Origin: an uncultured Sphingomonadaceae bacterium
GTDB taxonomy: Bacteria; Pseudomonadota; Alphaproteobacteria; Sphingomonadales; Sphingomonadaceae
DNA: 64,000 nt
Assembly: GCA_903871605.1 (NCBI GenBank)
Contig: CAIQHF010000022.1
Span: 62,001 to 126,000, forward strand
Direction: 5' to 3'
Shown here in pieces: positions 1 to 8,382 of the stretch. Each line of letters starts with the position of its first letter. Positions within the stretch are counted from its first letter, which is position 1. A model generated the notes under the pieces. It was given only the letters and a program-made list of their open reading frames with translations. It made no database searches and was not told the DNA's origin. The translations under genes were made by a program, and so were the position numbers.

Positions 1-1137
1 CCGCTCGACGCGTTCCGCACACAGGCGCGCGGCGGCAAGGGCCGCTCGGGCATGGCAACCAAGGACGAGGACGCGGTCGTCAAGCTGTTCGTCACCTCGA
101 CGCACACGCCCGTGCTGTTCTTCTCGACCGCGGGCAAGGTCTATCGCAAGAAGGTCTGGCGCCTGCCCGAAGGCGCCCCCCAGGCGCGCGGCCGGCCGAT
201 GATCAACCTGCTGCCGCTGGCCGAAGGCGAGACGATCTCGACCGTGCTGCCGCTGCCCGAGGACGAGGCGTCGTGGGGCGACCTGCACATCCTGTTCGCG
301 ACCGCCAAGGGTCTGGTCCGCCGCAACAGCATGGACCAGTTCACCCGCATCCCGACCGCGGGCAAGATCGCGATGCGCTTCTCCGAGAGCGACAGCGACG
401 ACGAGACCGCCGAGACGACCAGCGACCGGTTGATCGGCGTGACCTTGCTCAGCGGCGACGACGACGTGCTGCTCGCGACGCGCAACGGCAAGGCGATCCG
501 CTTCCGCTCGACCGATGTCCGCGAGTTCCAGAGCCGGACCTCGGCGGGTGTTCGCGGCGCGAGGCTGCTGGGCGAAGACGAGGTGATCTCGCTGTCGATC
601 CTCCACGGCACGCCGTGGGACCAGGACACCGAAACACGCGAGAAATATCTGCGCGCGGCGCCCTGGAAGGAAGGCGAGCGCGAGACCGATCTCGATCCAG
701 CGCTGGTCGCCGAGATGGCCGAACGCGAAGAGTTCGTGATGACGGTCTGCGCCAACGGCTATGGCAAGCGCTCGTCGGCCTATGAATATCGCCGCATCGG
801 TCGCGGCGGACAGGGCATCACCAACATCGACAACCTCGCGCGCAACGGGCCGGTCGTCGCCAGCTTCCCCGCGCATAAGGGCGAGCAGCTGATGCTGGTC
901 ACCGACCAGGCCAAGCTGATCCGCATGTCGGTCGGCGACACGCGCGTAATCGGTCGCGGCTCGTCGGGGGTGCGGCTGTTCCACGTCGGCAAGGACGAGC
1001 ATGTCGTCTCCGCCGCGCGGATCGCCGAGACCGAGGACGAGGCCGAGGTCGATCTCAGCGCCGAGGTGCCCGCGGCGATCGATCCGCAGGTCGAGGGCGA
1101 CACCGACGAGGATCTGGCGGACGGCCACGAGGAATAG
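1..1137 (+). CDS. gyrA: DNA gyrase subunit A, C-terminal part (5' truncated by window)
   Basis: This is the C-terminal DNA-wrapping region of the GyrA subunit of DNA gyrase, the type II topoisomerase that introduces negative supercoils. The frame is open from base 1, so the ATG at 52 in the ORF track is internal. A GyrA-box-like motif (QARGGKGRSG) lies at the very left edge. It is followed by repeated blade-like segments of the beta-pinwheel (for example VLFFSTAGKVYRKKVW, LLATRNGKAIRF and LMLVTDQAKLIRM). The tail is acidic (DEDLADGHEE), as is common for GyrA. The breakage-reunion domain and catalytic Tyr lie upstream of the window. The gene ends facing the leftward DUF488 gene across a REP-like palindrome. 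Identification as gyrA rather than parC rests on the GyrA box and the six-blade pattern. Confidence 0.95.
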   Translation, partial: PLDAFRTQARGGKGRSGMATKDEDAVVKLFVTSTHTPVLFFSTAGKVYRKKVWRLPEGAPQARGRPMINLLPLAEGETISTVLPLPEDEASWGDLHILFATAKGLVRRNSMDQFTRIPTAGKIAMRFSESDSDDETAETTSDRLIGVTLLSGDDDVLLATRNGKAIRFRSTDVREFQSRTSAGVRGARLLGEDEVISLSILHGTPWDQDTETREKYLRAAPWKEGERETDLDPALVAEMAEREEFVMTVCANGYGKRSSAYEYRRIGRGGQGITNIDNLARNGPVVASFPAHKGEQLMLVTDQAKLIRMSVGDTRVIGRGSSGVRLFHVGKDEHVVSAARIAETEDEAEVDLSAEVPAAIDPQVEGDTDEDLADGHEE

Positions 1138-1168
1138 ACGGCAGGGATTTCCAAGCACCCTCCCAGGA

Positions 1169-1251
1169 CCGTTCGCAGTGAGCGAAGTCGAAGTGCGTGT
1201 TGCAGGCGCGGCGTTTGTGGCGCGTCCTTCGACTGCGATCAGGGCGAACGG
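1169..1251. repeat. REP-like inverted repeat between convergent genes
   Basis: Two 25-bp arms (1169-1193 and 1227-1251) are inverted copies matching at about 21 of 25 positions, each built on CCGTTCGC...AGTCGAAG. They lie between the ends of gyrA and the DUF488 gene. Short palindromes of this GTTCG...GTCGAAG type are widespread in sphingomonad intergenic regions. A role as bidirectional terminator or mRNA stabiliser is inferred from position. Confidence 0.65.
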
Positions 1252-1263
1252 GGGCTAGTGGCG

Positions 1264-1695
1264 TTACGCGAACAGGTGCTCGACCTCCGCCTCGGGATAG
1301 ACCTCGTCGATCAGCACCTGCCGATGGCAATGCGTCGGCTCGCGCTCGAAGCAGAGCAGCGCCGACGGCCGTTCGGTCGCGAGATCGCGCAGCTGCTCGG
1401 CCGCGACGATCGCGGCGGGCTCGGCAAGCGTAGAGCGATAGATATCCGCCATTATCGCGTGCCGGCCCCTGCGCGCCGCCTCGCGCCCCTCGGGTGGCGT
1501 GCCGAGCGCCTTCAAGTGGACATAGTCGATACCATGCTCGGCGAGCGCGAGACGCAGCGGCGTCTTGGAAAAACCCGGCCGGCGCGACAAAGGCAGCTGG
1601 CGGATGTCGATCAGCCGCCGCACCCCGGCAGCGGCGAGCGCTGCGATCAGCGCTGGCTGCGTCGCGCCCTCATAGCCGATCGTGAAGAGCTTCAT
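1264..1695 (-). CDS. DUF488 family protein
   Basis: A 143-aa protein of the DUF488 family, which has no firmly established biochemical role. The N-terminus [10 protein letters not shown], followed by LIDIRQLPLSRRPGFSK and then CFEREPTHCHRQ near the C-terminus, is the family signature. The cysteine/histidine motif CxxxxxxCHR is conserved and may bind metal or act as a nucleophile (inference). The ORF track extends this frame to 748 aa through antisense trmFO; the true start is the ATG at 1695, which overlaps the hdeD stop in an ATGA. It is therefore translationally coupled to hdeD and should share its EcfG-type stress promoter. Confidence 0.85.
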   Translation of the reverse strand: MKLFTIGYEGATQPALIAALAAAGVRRLIDIRQLPLSRRPGFSKTPLRLALAEHGIDYVHLKALGTPPEGREAARRGRHAIMADIYRSTLAEPAAIVAAEQLRDLATERPSALLCFEREPTHCHRQVLIDEVYPEAEVEHLFA

Positions 1696-2264
1696 GGGTG
1701 GGCGAGACGACGGAGCTGCAGCGCCGCCAGGATCGTGACGACCCCGCCGAACAGGAAGCTCAGCGCCACGAACAGCCCGAAGAGCTGCACGCCCATCAGC
1801 GGGAAGACGAGCAGCAGGATGGCAAGCAGGACGTTGAGCACGCCCGTCAGCGCGAGCAGCGAACGGACATGGCCGCCGGGCATCCGCATTGCCGCGGCGA
1901 TCTCGACGATCCCGCGTAGCCCCAGCCATACCGCCAGCGCATATGTGATGCCGATCGCACCCGCGAGCGGATGGACCAGCATGACCAGGCCGATCACGAA
2001 GGAGACGATCCCGTAAAGCAGGTCGATCGAGCGCTGGTGGCTGCTGCGCGTGCGGATTCCCATCACGATTCCGCCGATTCCCGCGATCAGCAGCACCCAG
2101 CCGAGGAAGATCGCGAACGCCGCGACCGTCGCGAGCGGTGCCATCAGCGAGACGATACCGGCGAGCAGCAGCACGATCCCGGAGGCCAGCGTCCATCCCC
2201 ACCCCTGCGGACTGGCGACGAGGCCGGCGGCGGTCGACGTTTCGGATCGGGGGGGCGTGGCCAT
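1692..2264 (-). CDS. HdeD family acid-resistance/membrane protein
   Basis: A 190-aa integral membrane protein of the HdeD (DUF308) family. After a short cytoplasmic N-terminus there are about six hydrophobic helices, seen as [87 protein letters not shown] and [19 protein letters not shown]. In E. coli HdeD contributes to acid resistance at high cell density; elsewhere the family is poorly characterised. It is the first gene of a two-gene operon with DUF488 (4-bp overlap). A consensus EcfG promoter lies about 35 bp upstream of its ATG on the same strand, pointing to control by the general stress response. The divergent neighbour is trmFO. Confidence 0.85.
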   Translation of the reverse strand: MATPPRSETSTAAGLVASPQGWGWTLASGIVLLLAGIVSLMAPLATVAAFAIFLGWVLLIAGIGGIVMGIRTRSSHQRSIDLLYGIVSFVIGLVMLVHPLAGAIGITYALAVWLGLRGIVEIAAAMRMPGGHVRSLLALTGVLNVLLAILLLVFPLMGVQLFGLFVALSFLFGGVVTILAALQLRRLAHP

Positions 2265-2298
2265 CGGGGAACTCCGCAGAGGATCGATATGGCTGCGT

Positions 2299-2323
2299 AA
2301 CGAGGGGCACGCGCGCCGGTTCC
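2299..2323 (-). promoter_or_regulatory. EcfG-type general stress promoter for hdeD-DUF488
   Basis: On the minus strand the sequence reads GGAAC (2323-2319), 16 bases, then CGTT (2302-2299). This is an exact match to the alphaproteobacterial EcfG consensus GGAAC-N16/17-CGTT. The expected start point lies about 25 bp upstream of the hdeD ATG, a sensible 5' UTR. Control by EcfG is inferred from this match. Confidence 0.7.
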
Positions 2324-2355
2324 TTCCGCCGTCCGGCTGCGCTATGCGCGGCGCC

Positions 2356-3681
2356 ATGCACGACATCCATATCATCGGCGGCGGTCTCGCCGGGTCCGAA
2401 TCCGCCTGGCAGCTTGCCGAAGCCGGCTTCAAGGTGCGCCTGAGCGAAATGCGCGGCGTCGAAGGCACCGCGGCGCACCAGAGCGACAATCTCGCCGAGC
2501 TGGTCTGCTCGAACAGCTTCCGCTCGGACGATCCCGAGAAGAACGCGGTCGGTCTGCTCCACGCCGAGATGCGGTCGCTGGGCTCCCTCATCCTGCGCGA
2601 AGGCGATGCGCACCGCGTGCCCGCCGGCTCCGCGCTGGCGATGGACCGCGACGGCTTTGCCGAAGGCGTCACCGCAGCGATCGTCGCGCATCCCAATATC
2701 GAGCTCGTCCGCGAAAGGGTCGACGCGCTTCCCGACGGCCCGGCGATCATCGCCACCGGGCCGCTCACCGCCACCGGCCTCGCACAGTCGATCATCGCCG
2801 AGACGGGGCAGGATCAGCTCGCCTTCTTCGACGCGATCGCGCCGATCGTCCACCGCGACAGCATCGACATGGACATTTGCTGGTTCCAGTCGCGCTGGAA
2901 CAAGGGCGACGGACACGACTATATCAACTGTCCGATGAACAAGGACGAATATCTCGCCTTTCACGCCGCGCTGATGGCCGGCGAGAAGACCGAGTTCAAG
3001 CAATGGGAGACCAACACCCCCTATTTCGAGGGCTGCATGCCCGTCGAGGTGATGGGGTCGCGCGGCGTCGACACGCTGCGCTTCGGGCCGATGAAGCCGG
3101 TCGGCCTCGACGACCCGCGCACCGGGCGCTGGCCGTATGCCGTCGTCCAGCTCCGGCAGGACAATGCGCTGGGCACGCTGTGGAACATCGTCGGCTTCCA
3201 GACCAAGCTCAAACATGCCGAGCAGCTGCGCATATTCCGGATGATCCCGGGGCTGCAGAATGCCGAGTTCGCGCGGCTCGGTGGGCTGCACCGCAACACC
3301 TTCATCCGCTCGCCGCTGCTGCTCGACGGTACGCTGCGGCTGAAATCCCGGCCCAATATCCGCTTCGCCGGGCAGATCACCGGCTGCGAAGGCTATGTCG
3401 AGAGCGCGTCGATCGGGATGCTGGCGGGCCGCTTCGCCGCAGCCGAGCTTGCCGGCCGCAGCATGGTGCCGCCACCGCCGACCACCGCGCTGGGCGCACT
3501 GCTCGGTCACATCACCGGTGGAGCGGAGGCCGAGGTCTATCAGCCGATGAACGTCAATTTCGGGCTCTTCCCCCCGCTCGCCGACGCCCCCCGCAAGGCC
3601 GACCGCAAGGCGCTGATGAGCGCGCGCGCCAGGGTCGATCTGGCGGCGTGGCGTGAGGCGGTCGCGTCCGTGCCGGCCTGA
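2356..3681 (+). CDS. trmFO: Methylenetetrahydrofolate--tRNA-(uracil-5-)-methyltransferase
   Basis: TrmFO forms 5-methyluridine at position 54 of the tRNA T-loop, using methylene-THF as carbon donor and FAD/NAD(P)H as reductant, instead of the SAM-dependent TrmA. The 441-aa product begins [18 protein letters not shown], the dinucleotide-binding GxGxxG segment. It then carries the family blocks [11 protein letters not shown] (conserved cysteine), [28 protein letters not shown] and [20 protein letters not shown]. The ORF track begins far upstream at 2050; the ATG at 2356 is chosen because it places the Rossmann motif at the usual distance from the N-terminus (an ATG at 2344 would add four residues). 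Length is normal. It is divergent from hdeD and convergent with the EF-hand gene. Confidence 0.95.
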   Translation: MHDIHIIGGGLAGSESAWQLAEAGFKVRLSEMRGVEGTAAHQSDNLAELVCSNSFRSDDPEKNAVGLLHAEMRSLGSLILREGDAHRVPAGSALAMDRDGFAEGVTAAIVAHPNIELVRERVDALPDGPAIIATGPLTATGLAQSIIAETGQDQLAFFDAIAPIVHRDSIDMDICWFQSRWNKGDGHDYINCPMNKDEYLAFHAALMAGEKTEFKQWETNTPYFEGCMPVEVMGSRGVDTLRFGPMKPVGLDDPRTGRWPYAVVQLRQDNALGTLWNIVGFQTKLKHAEQLRIFRMIPGLQNAEFARLGGLHRNTFIRSPLLLDGTLRLKSRPNIRFAGQITGCEGYVESASIGMLAGRFAAAELAGRSMVPPPPTTALGALLGHITGGAEAEVYQPMNVNFGLFPPLADAPRKADRKALMSARARVDLAAWREAVASVPA

Positions 3682-3705
3682 CGCCGGCGCGCCGTCGAGC
3701 GACGC

Positions 3706-4212
3706 TTACTGCGCCTCGTCGCCGTCATCGCCGGCGGGCGTCGGCGGCCTGGCCGGGATCGCGCTTGGCGCACAGCGGGGCTTCGCCTTCCGCACCACCC
3801 TGGTCGTCAGGAACTCGGCGCGATCGAGCGTGCCCGAACGGTCCGCATCCGCTGTCGAGAATTTGACGATCGCCTTGGCGGCATATTCATCGAAAGACAG
3901 CTTGCCGTCGCCATTGGTATCGAGCTTGGCGAAATTCTTGTGCCTGGCGAGCAGATATTCGTCGCGATCGATCTTGCCGTCCTTGTCGTGGTCATAGCGA
4001 TCGAAGCGCCTTTCCTCACACGTCTTCTCGGTGGCCTGGGGTGCCTCGAGGGCAGTCGGCGCCGCGGCCGACGGGATGGCGCCGCCGAGCGCCGCAAGCG
4101 CTGCAGGTGGCGGCGGCACGGCCGGATCATGCCGCGCCAGCCCCGTCCACAAGAAGAACCCCGCCGTCACCAGCAACAGCGCCGATGCCACCCCAGCCAG
4201 AAACCGTGCCAT
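3706..4212 (-). CDS. EF-hand domain protein with N-terminal membrane anchor/signal
   Basis: A 168-aa protein. Residues 1-25 (MARFLAGVASALLLVTAGFFLW) form a signal-anchor or uncleaved signal segment, followed by an Ala/Pro-rich linker. The body holds three EF-hand-like calcium loops: DHDKDGKIDRDEY, DTNGDGKLSFDEY and DADRSGTLDRAEF, each with Asp/Asn at the usual ligand positions and Glu at loop position 12 in canonical spacing. It is probably periplasmic or membrane-anchored and calcium-responsive. No catalytic domain is visible. The ORF track's longer start at 4770 runs antisense through the neighbouring gene; the ATG at 4212 is preferred because it begins the signal segment. It ends facing trmFO, 24 bp away. 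Confidence 0.75.
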   Translation of the reverse strand: MARFLAGVASALLLVTAGFFLWTGLARHDPAVPPPPAALAALGGAIPSAAAPTALEAPQATEKTCEERRFDRYDHDKDGKIDRDEYLLARHKNFAKLDTNGDGKLSFDEYAAKAIVKFSTADADRSGTLDRAEFLTTRVVRKAKPRCAPSAIPARPPTPAGDDGDEAQ

Positions 4213-4270
4213 AGCCCGCCTCCTCGTCGTGCGCGGAAGGCTACGCTTCCACGACGGCGACGCCAAGCTG

Positions 4271-4954
4271 TCAGCGCCCCGTCCAGCGGTGCGCCAGCAA
4301 GCGAAGCAGCCGCCGTGGCGATGCGGGCGGACGCAGCGCCTCGGCACCACAGCGGACGTCCTGAAGCGCCAGCGCGGTGAGCATCCCGAGCGGCCGTAGC
4401 GCGCCCGGCCAGCGCGTGGCCATGGCACGCTCGAGCGGTGCACGGGCCTGGTCGAGCAGCGCCGCGCACCGCGCGGGCGGCGCGAAGTTGCGACCGAGAT
4501 CGACCAGCGCCCAGCCCTCGCCGGCATCCGACAGTCGATCGCTGTCGCGACCGAGCACGCGCCCCGCCAGCCGGAACAGGCCGACGCCGCGGTCTCGCGC
4601 GTGCGCCGCGGTGGTTTGCGACCCGAACTCGGCGTCGTCGAGCAGAACCTCCCAGCCCTCGGCCAGCACGGCGAGCTCGCGCCCCGCGATGCGATCCGGG
4701 CGCAGAGCGGCCGCCGCGGCCAGCAGCGGCTCGGCGGGCGGTGGCTCGCAATCGAGCGCCGCCAGCGCATTGCGCCACCAGACGAGCCGCATCATCCCGA
4801 TCGCCGGTTCGCGCGCCCGCGAGACGATCGCTCCCAACCGTTCGTCGAGCGCGAAAAGCGTCGCCAGCCCGTCGCGCGACAGCGCGTGCGCATGCGCGAC
4901 GGCAAGCCGGCGCTCGGGATGTTCGGGCATGAGTTTCAGCGCGGGCGCGGTCAT
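4271..4954 (-). CDS. Squalene/phytoene synthase family protein
   Basis: A 227-aa protein resembling the short, divergent squalene/phytoene synthase-like proteins of alphaproteobacteria. The region IGMMRLVWWRNAL matches the MRLxWWR segment typical of this group, and DAEFGSQTTAAHARDRGVGLFRLAGRVLG corresponds to the second helix bundle. It is shorter than bona fide phytoene or squalene synthases (about 280-350 aa), and the two Asp-rich DxxxD motifs that bind prenyl diphosphate are not obvious. Enzymatic head-to-head prenyl condensation is therefore doubtful; in mitochondria a related family (NDUFAF6) is a complex I assembly factor. It is leftward, 58 bp upstream of the EF-hand gene. Confidence 0.7.
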   Translation of the reverse strand: MTAPALKLMPEHPERRLAVAHAHALSRDGLATLFALDERLGAIVSRAREPAIGMMRLVWWRNALAALDCEPPPAEPLLAAAAALRPDRIAGRELAVLAEGWEVLLDDAEFGSQTTAAHARDRGVGLFRLAGRVLGRDSDRLSDAGEGWALVDLGRNFAPPARCAALLDQARAPLERAMATRWPGALRPLGMLTALALQDVRCGAEALRPPASPRRLLRLLAHRWTGR

Positions 4955-5090
4955 CGCGTCTTGTTGCCGGTGGCGCCGCGATTCGCAAACGCGCCGTTAA
5001 CCACGGTCGTGAACCGCGTTTTCAGCGCATATGCCGCATGGCGGGCTGCGTCGATCTCCGCTCCGATCGGCAGTGGTAAAAGTGGACAAG

Positions 5091-7052
5091 ATGGCACGAG
5101 CCTACCCTCCGCAGGGCTTGCTGAGCCGTTTGCGAACCGATGCCGGTGGCAACACCCTAGCGATCATGGCGGCGGCGCTGATACCGATGTGCGCCTTTGC
5201 CGGATCCGCCATCGACGTCGCGCGCATGTACGTCGTCAAGACCCGCCTGCAGACCGCATGCGACGCCGGCGCGCTTGCGGGCCGCAAGTTCATGGATCCG
5301 AGCACTGCGACCAATACAACGCTCGCGGGCACAGCCGCCACGCAGGCGAATTCCTACTTCGTCAACAATTTCGGTTCGAGTTGGGGTGCCACCGGCTGGT
5401 TCAGCGGGACCCCGACGAAGACGTGGACGACCTTTTCGGACAGTGCGAACATCACGCAGGTGGCCGGCGCGGCGTCGGCGCAGGTGCCGATGACGATCAT
5501 GCGCATGTTCGGCGCGCCGACGCGGACCGTCTCGGTCACCTGCCAGGCGAGCTTCAACACGCCCGATACCGACGTCATGTTCGTGATCGACACGACGGGC
5601 TCGATGGCCTGCCTGCCGTCCGACGATCCGACCGCGGACTGCGGCGGCTCGACCAGCTATACGCTGCCCGACGGATCGACCGACTATTATGACACCGAGA
5701 AGAACGGCTCCAAGCTCGCCGCCGTGCGTAGCGCGATCGACACCTTCTACACGACGCTCGCCGCCAACATCAGCGGGTCGGGCGCCAATGTGCGCTACGG
5801 GTTCGTGCCCTATTCGTCGACGGTGAACGCCGGCCAGGCGCTCTATTCGCTCAATCCGGCCTATCTGGCGACGAGCTGGACCTATCAGTCGCGCTCGATC
5901 GCGGGCGACTACACCGTCTCGACGAGCAGCACCTCATCGGGCACGCCGACGACGCAATCCACCTGCAACGCGGTCACGCTCGCGACGACGCGTACGCCCG
6001 CGACCGGCTATGACAGCAGCGGCACCGCCACCGAGCAGCAGGGTTCGTGGGGCGGAACCGGCAGCAATGCCAAATGCACGGTCACCACCTACAAGCTCGG
6101 GCCGAAGTGGACCTACCAGCCGGTGACCTACGGCTCTTCGATCCTCTCGCCGTTCATCCGCACGCTCCCGAATGGCGGTACGACTGACGATCCGAGCAAG
6201 GTCGGCACATCGACGACATCCTGGCAGGGCTGCATCGACGAGATGAGCAGCAACAACTACGACAATGTCAGCAGCTACAATATCGACGCGCTGCCCGCCG
6301 ACATGAACCCGGACCTCATCCCGACCGCGTCGACGACGCCCTGGGCGCCGATGTGGCCTGCGGTCGAATATGGCCGCAATTTCAACACCGGCTCGTTCAC
6401 CTATACGGGCACCTCGTATCCGACCTCGAATGGCGATTCCACGACCGGATCGAGCACCCCCAATTATATCAACACGACCTTCCGCCAGAACGGCTTCGTG
6501 CCCTGCGGTGCGCCCGTGCAGCGCCTCACCGCCGGCCAGACGCAAGCCCAGATCGACGCCTATACCGCGGCATTGCACCCGCATGGCGGCACCTATCACG
6601 ATACCGGCATGATCTGGGGACTGCGCATGATCTCGCCGCAGGGCGTGTTTGCCGGCGACACCGCCAAGTGGACGGGGCACGCCGATCCCAAGCGCGTCAT
6701 CGTCTTCCTGACCGATGGCGCGATGTCGCCCGATACGCGCAGCTACGGCATGTACGGCACCGAATATTTCGACAGCCGGATCAGCGGCAACGGAACGAGC
6801 GTGTCCAGCGGCACGACCGGGACGCTCGCCGCCTATCACAACGCCCGCTTCCTCGCCGAGTGCCAGAAGGCGCAGGAGAAGAACATCCAGGTATGGGTGG
6901 TCGCGGTCGGCCAGAGCCTTACCTCGCAGCTCCAGACCTGCGTCGGCACCGCACACCCCGAACGCGCGATCTTCGTCAACAGCACGACCGATCTCTCGAC
7001 CGCCTTCGCGAACATCGCGACCGCCATCTCGATGCTGCGGGTGTCGCAATGA
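5091..7052 (+). CDS. TadG-like pilus assembly protein with von Willebrand factor A domain
   Basis: A roughly 653-aa protein of the TadE/TadG class. Residues about 10-45 (GNTLAIMAAALIPMCAFAGSAIDVARMYVVKTRLQTACDAGALAG) are the putative Flp pilus-assembly TadE/G-like segment: one membrane helix followed by the DAGALAG motif. A VWA domain starts near residue 160 with a MIDAS-like VIDTTGSMAC and continues after a long Ser/Thr/Gly-rich insertion to RVIVFLTDGAMSPD. Such proteins are thought to sit in the envelope and assist Tad pilus or surface adhesion. The start at ATG 5091 is chosen over 5031 because it gives a short N-terminus before the TM helix. It is the first gene of a three-gene operon with 4-bp ATGA overlaps. 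Confidence 0.85.
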   Translation: MARAYPPQGLLSRLRTDAGGNTLAIMAAALIPMCAFAGSAIDVARMYVVKTRLQTACDAGALAGRKFMDPSTATNTTLAGTAATQANSYFVNNFGSSWGATGWFSGTPTKTWTTFSDSANITQVAGAASAQVPMTIMRMFGAPTRTVSVTCQASFNTPDTDVMFVIDTTGSMACLPSDDPTADCGGSTSYTLPDGSTDYYDTEKNGSKLAAVRSAIDTFYTTLAANISGSGANVRYGFVPYSSTVNAGQALYSLNPAYLATSWTYQSRSIAGDYTVSTSSTSSGTPTTQSTCNAVTLATTRTPATGYDSSGTATEQQGSWGGTGSNAKCTVTTYKLGPKWTYQPVTYGSSILSPFIRTLPNGGTTDDPSKVGTSTTSWQGCIDEMSSNNYDNVSSYNIDALPADMNPDLIPTASTTPWAPMWPAVEYGRNFNTGSFTYTGTSYPTSNGDSTTGSSTPNYINTTFRQNGFVPCGAPVQRLTAGQTQAQIDAYTAALHPHGGTYHDTGMIWGLRMISPQGVFAGDTAKWTGHADPKRVIVFLTDGAMSPDTRSYGMYGTEYFDSRISGNGTSVSSGTTGTLAAYHNARFLAECQKAQEKNIQVWVVAVGQSLTSQLQTCVGTAHPERAIFVNSTTDLSTAFANIATAISMLRVSQ

Positions 7053-7666
7053 TGCGCCGCGCGGCTGCACGGCTGCGGCGCGACAGCCGCGGCACGACGA
7101 TCATCGAATTCGCGCTCGTCGCGCCCGTGATGCTGCTCATGCTGATGGGCTTCATGGAGGTCACCTATCAGGCCTATGTCCAGTCGGTGCTGAGTGGCGC
7201 GATCCGCAAGGCGGGGCGCGACGCGGGCATCCAGGGCGGTCAGCTCAACTGGACTGCGATCGACCAGACGGTGATGAAACAGGTCAACCGCGTGGCCCGC
7301 AACGCGACGATGTCGTCCTCGGTGCACCAGAGCTATGCGAGCTTCAGCAAGGTCGCCGTCCCCGAGCCCTATACCGACACCAACGGGAACGGCAAATATG
7401 ACGCCGCCACCGAATGCTTCACCGACATCAACGGCAACGGAGTCTGGGATGCCGACCAGGGCGTCGTCGGGTCGCAGGGCAATGCGAGCGACGTCGCGGT
7501 CTATACGTTGACCGTCCAATATCCGCGGCTGTTTCCGATCTCGCGCTGGGTCGGCTGGTCGCCGACGGCGACGCTGGTTGGAACGACCATCATGAAGAAC
7601 CAGCCTTACGCGACGCAATCCGCGACCAGCCCCAAGCAATGCTGTCCGGGCACGGGATGCCAATGA
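7049..7666 (+). CDS. TadE-like minor pilin with two calcium-binding-type loops
   Basis: A 205-aa TadE-family pseudopilin. The N-terminus RDSRGTTIIEFALVAPVMLLMLMGFMEV is the TadE signature: a basic leader, the glutamate of the pilin-like motif at residue 20, and one hydrophobic helix. The extracytoplasmic domain contains an insertion with two loops of DxNGNGxxD type (DTNGNGKYD and DINGNGVWD), resembling dockerin/EF-hand-like calcium sites. The C-terminus has a CC...C cluster. Start ATG 7049 overlaps the upstream stop in ATGA, so expression is coupled with the TadG-like gene. The dedicated Tad secretion genes (tadA, tadB, tadC, rcpA) are not in this window. Confidence 0.85.
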   Translation: MMRRAAARLRRDSRGTTIIEFALVAPVMLLMLMGFMEVTYQAYVQSVLSGAIRKAGRDAGIQGGQLNWTAIDQTVMKQVNRVARNATMSSSVHQSYASFSKVAVPEPYTDTNGNGKYDAATECFTDINGNGVWDADQGVVGSQGNASDVAVYTLTVQYPRLFPISRWVGWSPTATLVGTTIMKNQPYATQSATSPKQCCPGTGCQ

Positions 7667-8358
7667 TGATCCGTCGGTTCCGCATGGCGATAAACAAGCG
7701 CGTCGCGCATTTTCGTCGCAACGATCACGGCCTGGCGTTGCTCGAATTCGCGCTGTCCGCCCCGCTGATCATCGCGATCGGCGGCTATGGCCTCGAATGT
7801 GCCAATCTCGCGGTGATCAACATGCGCGTCAGCCAATATACGATGGATCTGGCCGACAACGCGGCGCGCATGGGCGACGAAGGCGGTCTGTCGAGCTATA
7901 CGGTCGACGAGGCCAACATCAACGATGCGATGCAGGGCATCCGGCTTGAAGGACAGGGCATCAAGCTCACGACCTACGGCCGGATCACGCTGTCGAGCCT
8001 CGAGGGCACCAGCACCAACACCGGGCAGTTGCTCCACTGGCAGCGCTGCATCGGGCTGATGAATGGCACCGGCTACGCCTCGAGCTACGGTACGGCGAGC
8101 GGCACCGCGGGAACCTATATTGCCGCCACGGGGATGGGCGATGCCGGGTCGCAGGTTGTCGCGCCGACCGGATTCGGCGTGATGTTCGTCGAGGTGAACT
8201 ATCTCTACCAGCCGCTGTTCGGCAGCCTGTTCGTGGCACCCCGCAGGCTCCACTATGTCTCGTCCTACATCGTGCGCGACGACGCCCGAAGCTATGTCTC
8301 GGGCGTCACCAACACCAATGGCCAGACCGTCTCGTCATGCTCGACCACGATGGCCTGA
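7663..8358 (+). CDS. TadE/TadG family protein
   Basis: A 231-aa protein, third in the pilin-like operon. It has the TadE-type N-terminus RRNDHGLALLEFALSAPLIIAIGGYGLECANLAVINMRVSQ: a basic stretch, a Glu in the helix start and one membrane helix. The following DLADNAARMGDE resembles the post-helix segment of TadG-like proteins. The rest (about residues 70-230) is an unrecognised extracytoplasmic domain rich in Ser, Thr, Gly and Tyr. Its ATG at 7663 overlaps the stop of the preceding gene (ATGA); an ATG two codons upstream at 7657 is a minor alternative. It ends facing pdhB, 24 bp away, with no obvious terminator. Confidence 0.8.
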   Translation: MMIRRFRMAINKRVAHFRRNDHGLALLEFALSAPLIIAIGGYGLECANLAVINMRVSQYTMDLADNAARMGDEGGLSSYTVDEANINDAMQGIRLEGQGIKLTTYGRITLSSLEGTSTNTGQLLHWQRCIGLMNGTGYASSYGTASGTAGTYIAATGMGDAGSQVVAPTGFGVMFVEVNYLYQPLFGSLFVAPRRLHYVSSYIVRDDARSYVSGVTNTNGQTVSSCSTTMA

Positions 8359-8382
8359 CGGCCCACGGTCGAGCCGACATGG

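Noticed and set aside
1264-3510. 748-aa minus-strand ORF
   Set aside because: Only the last 143 codons (DUF488) are real; the rest is antisense to trmFO and hdeD in another frame.
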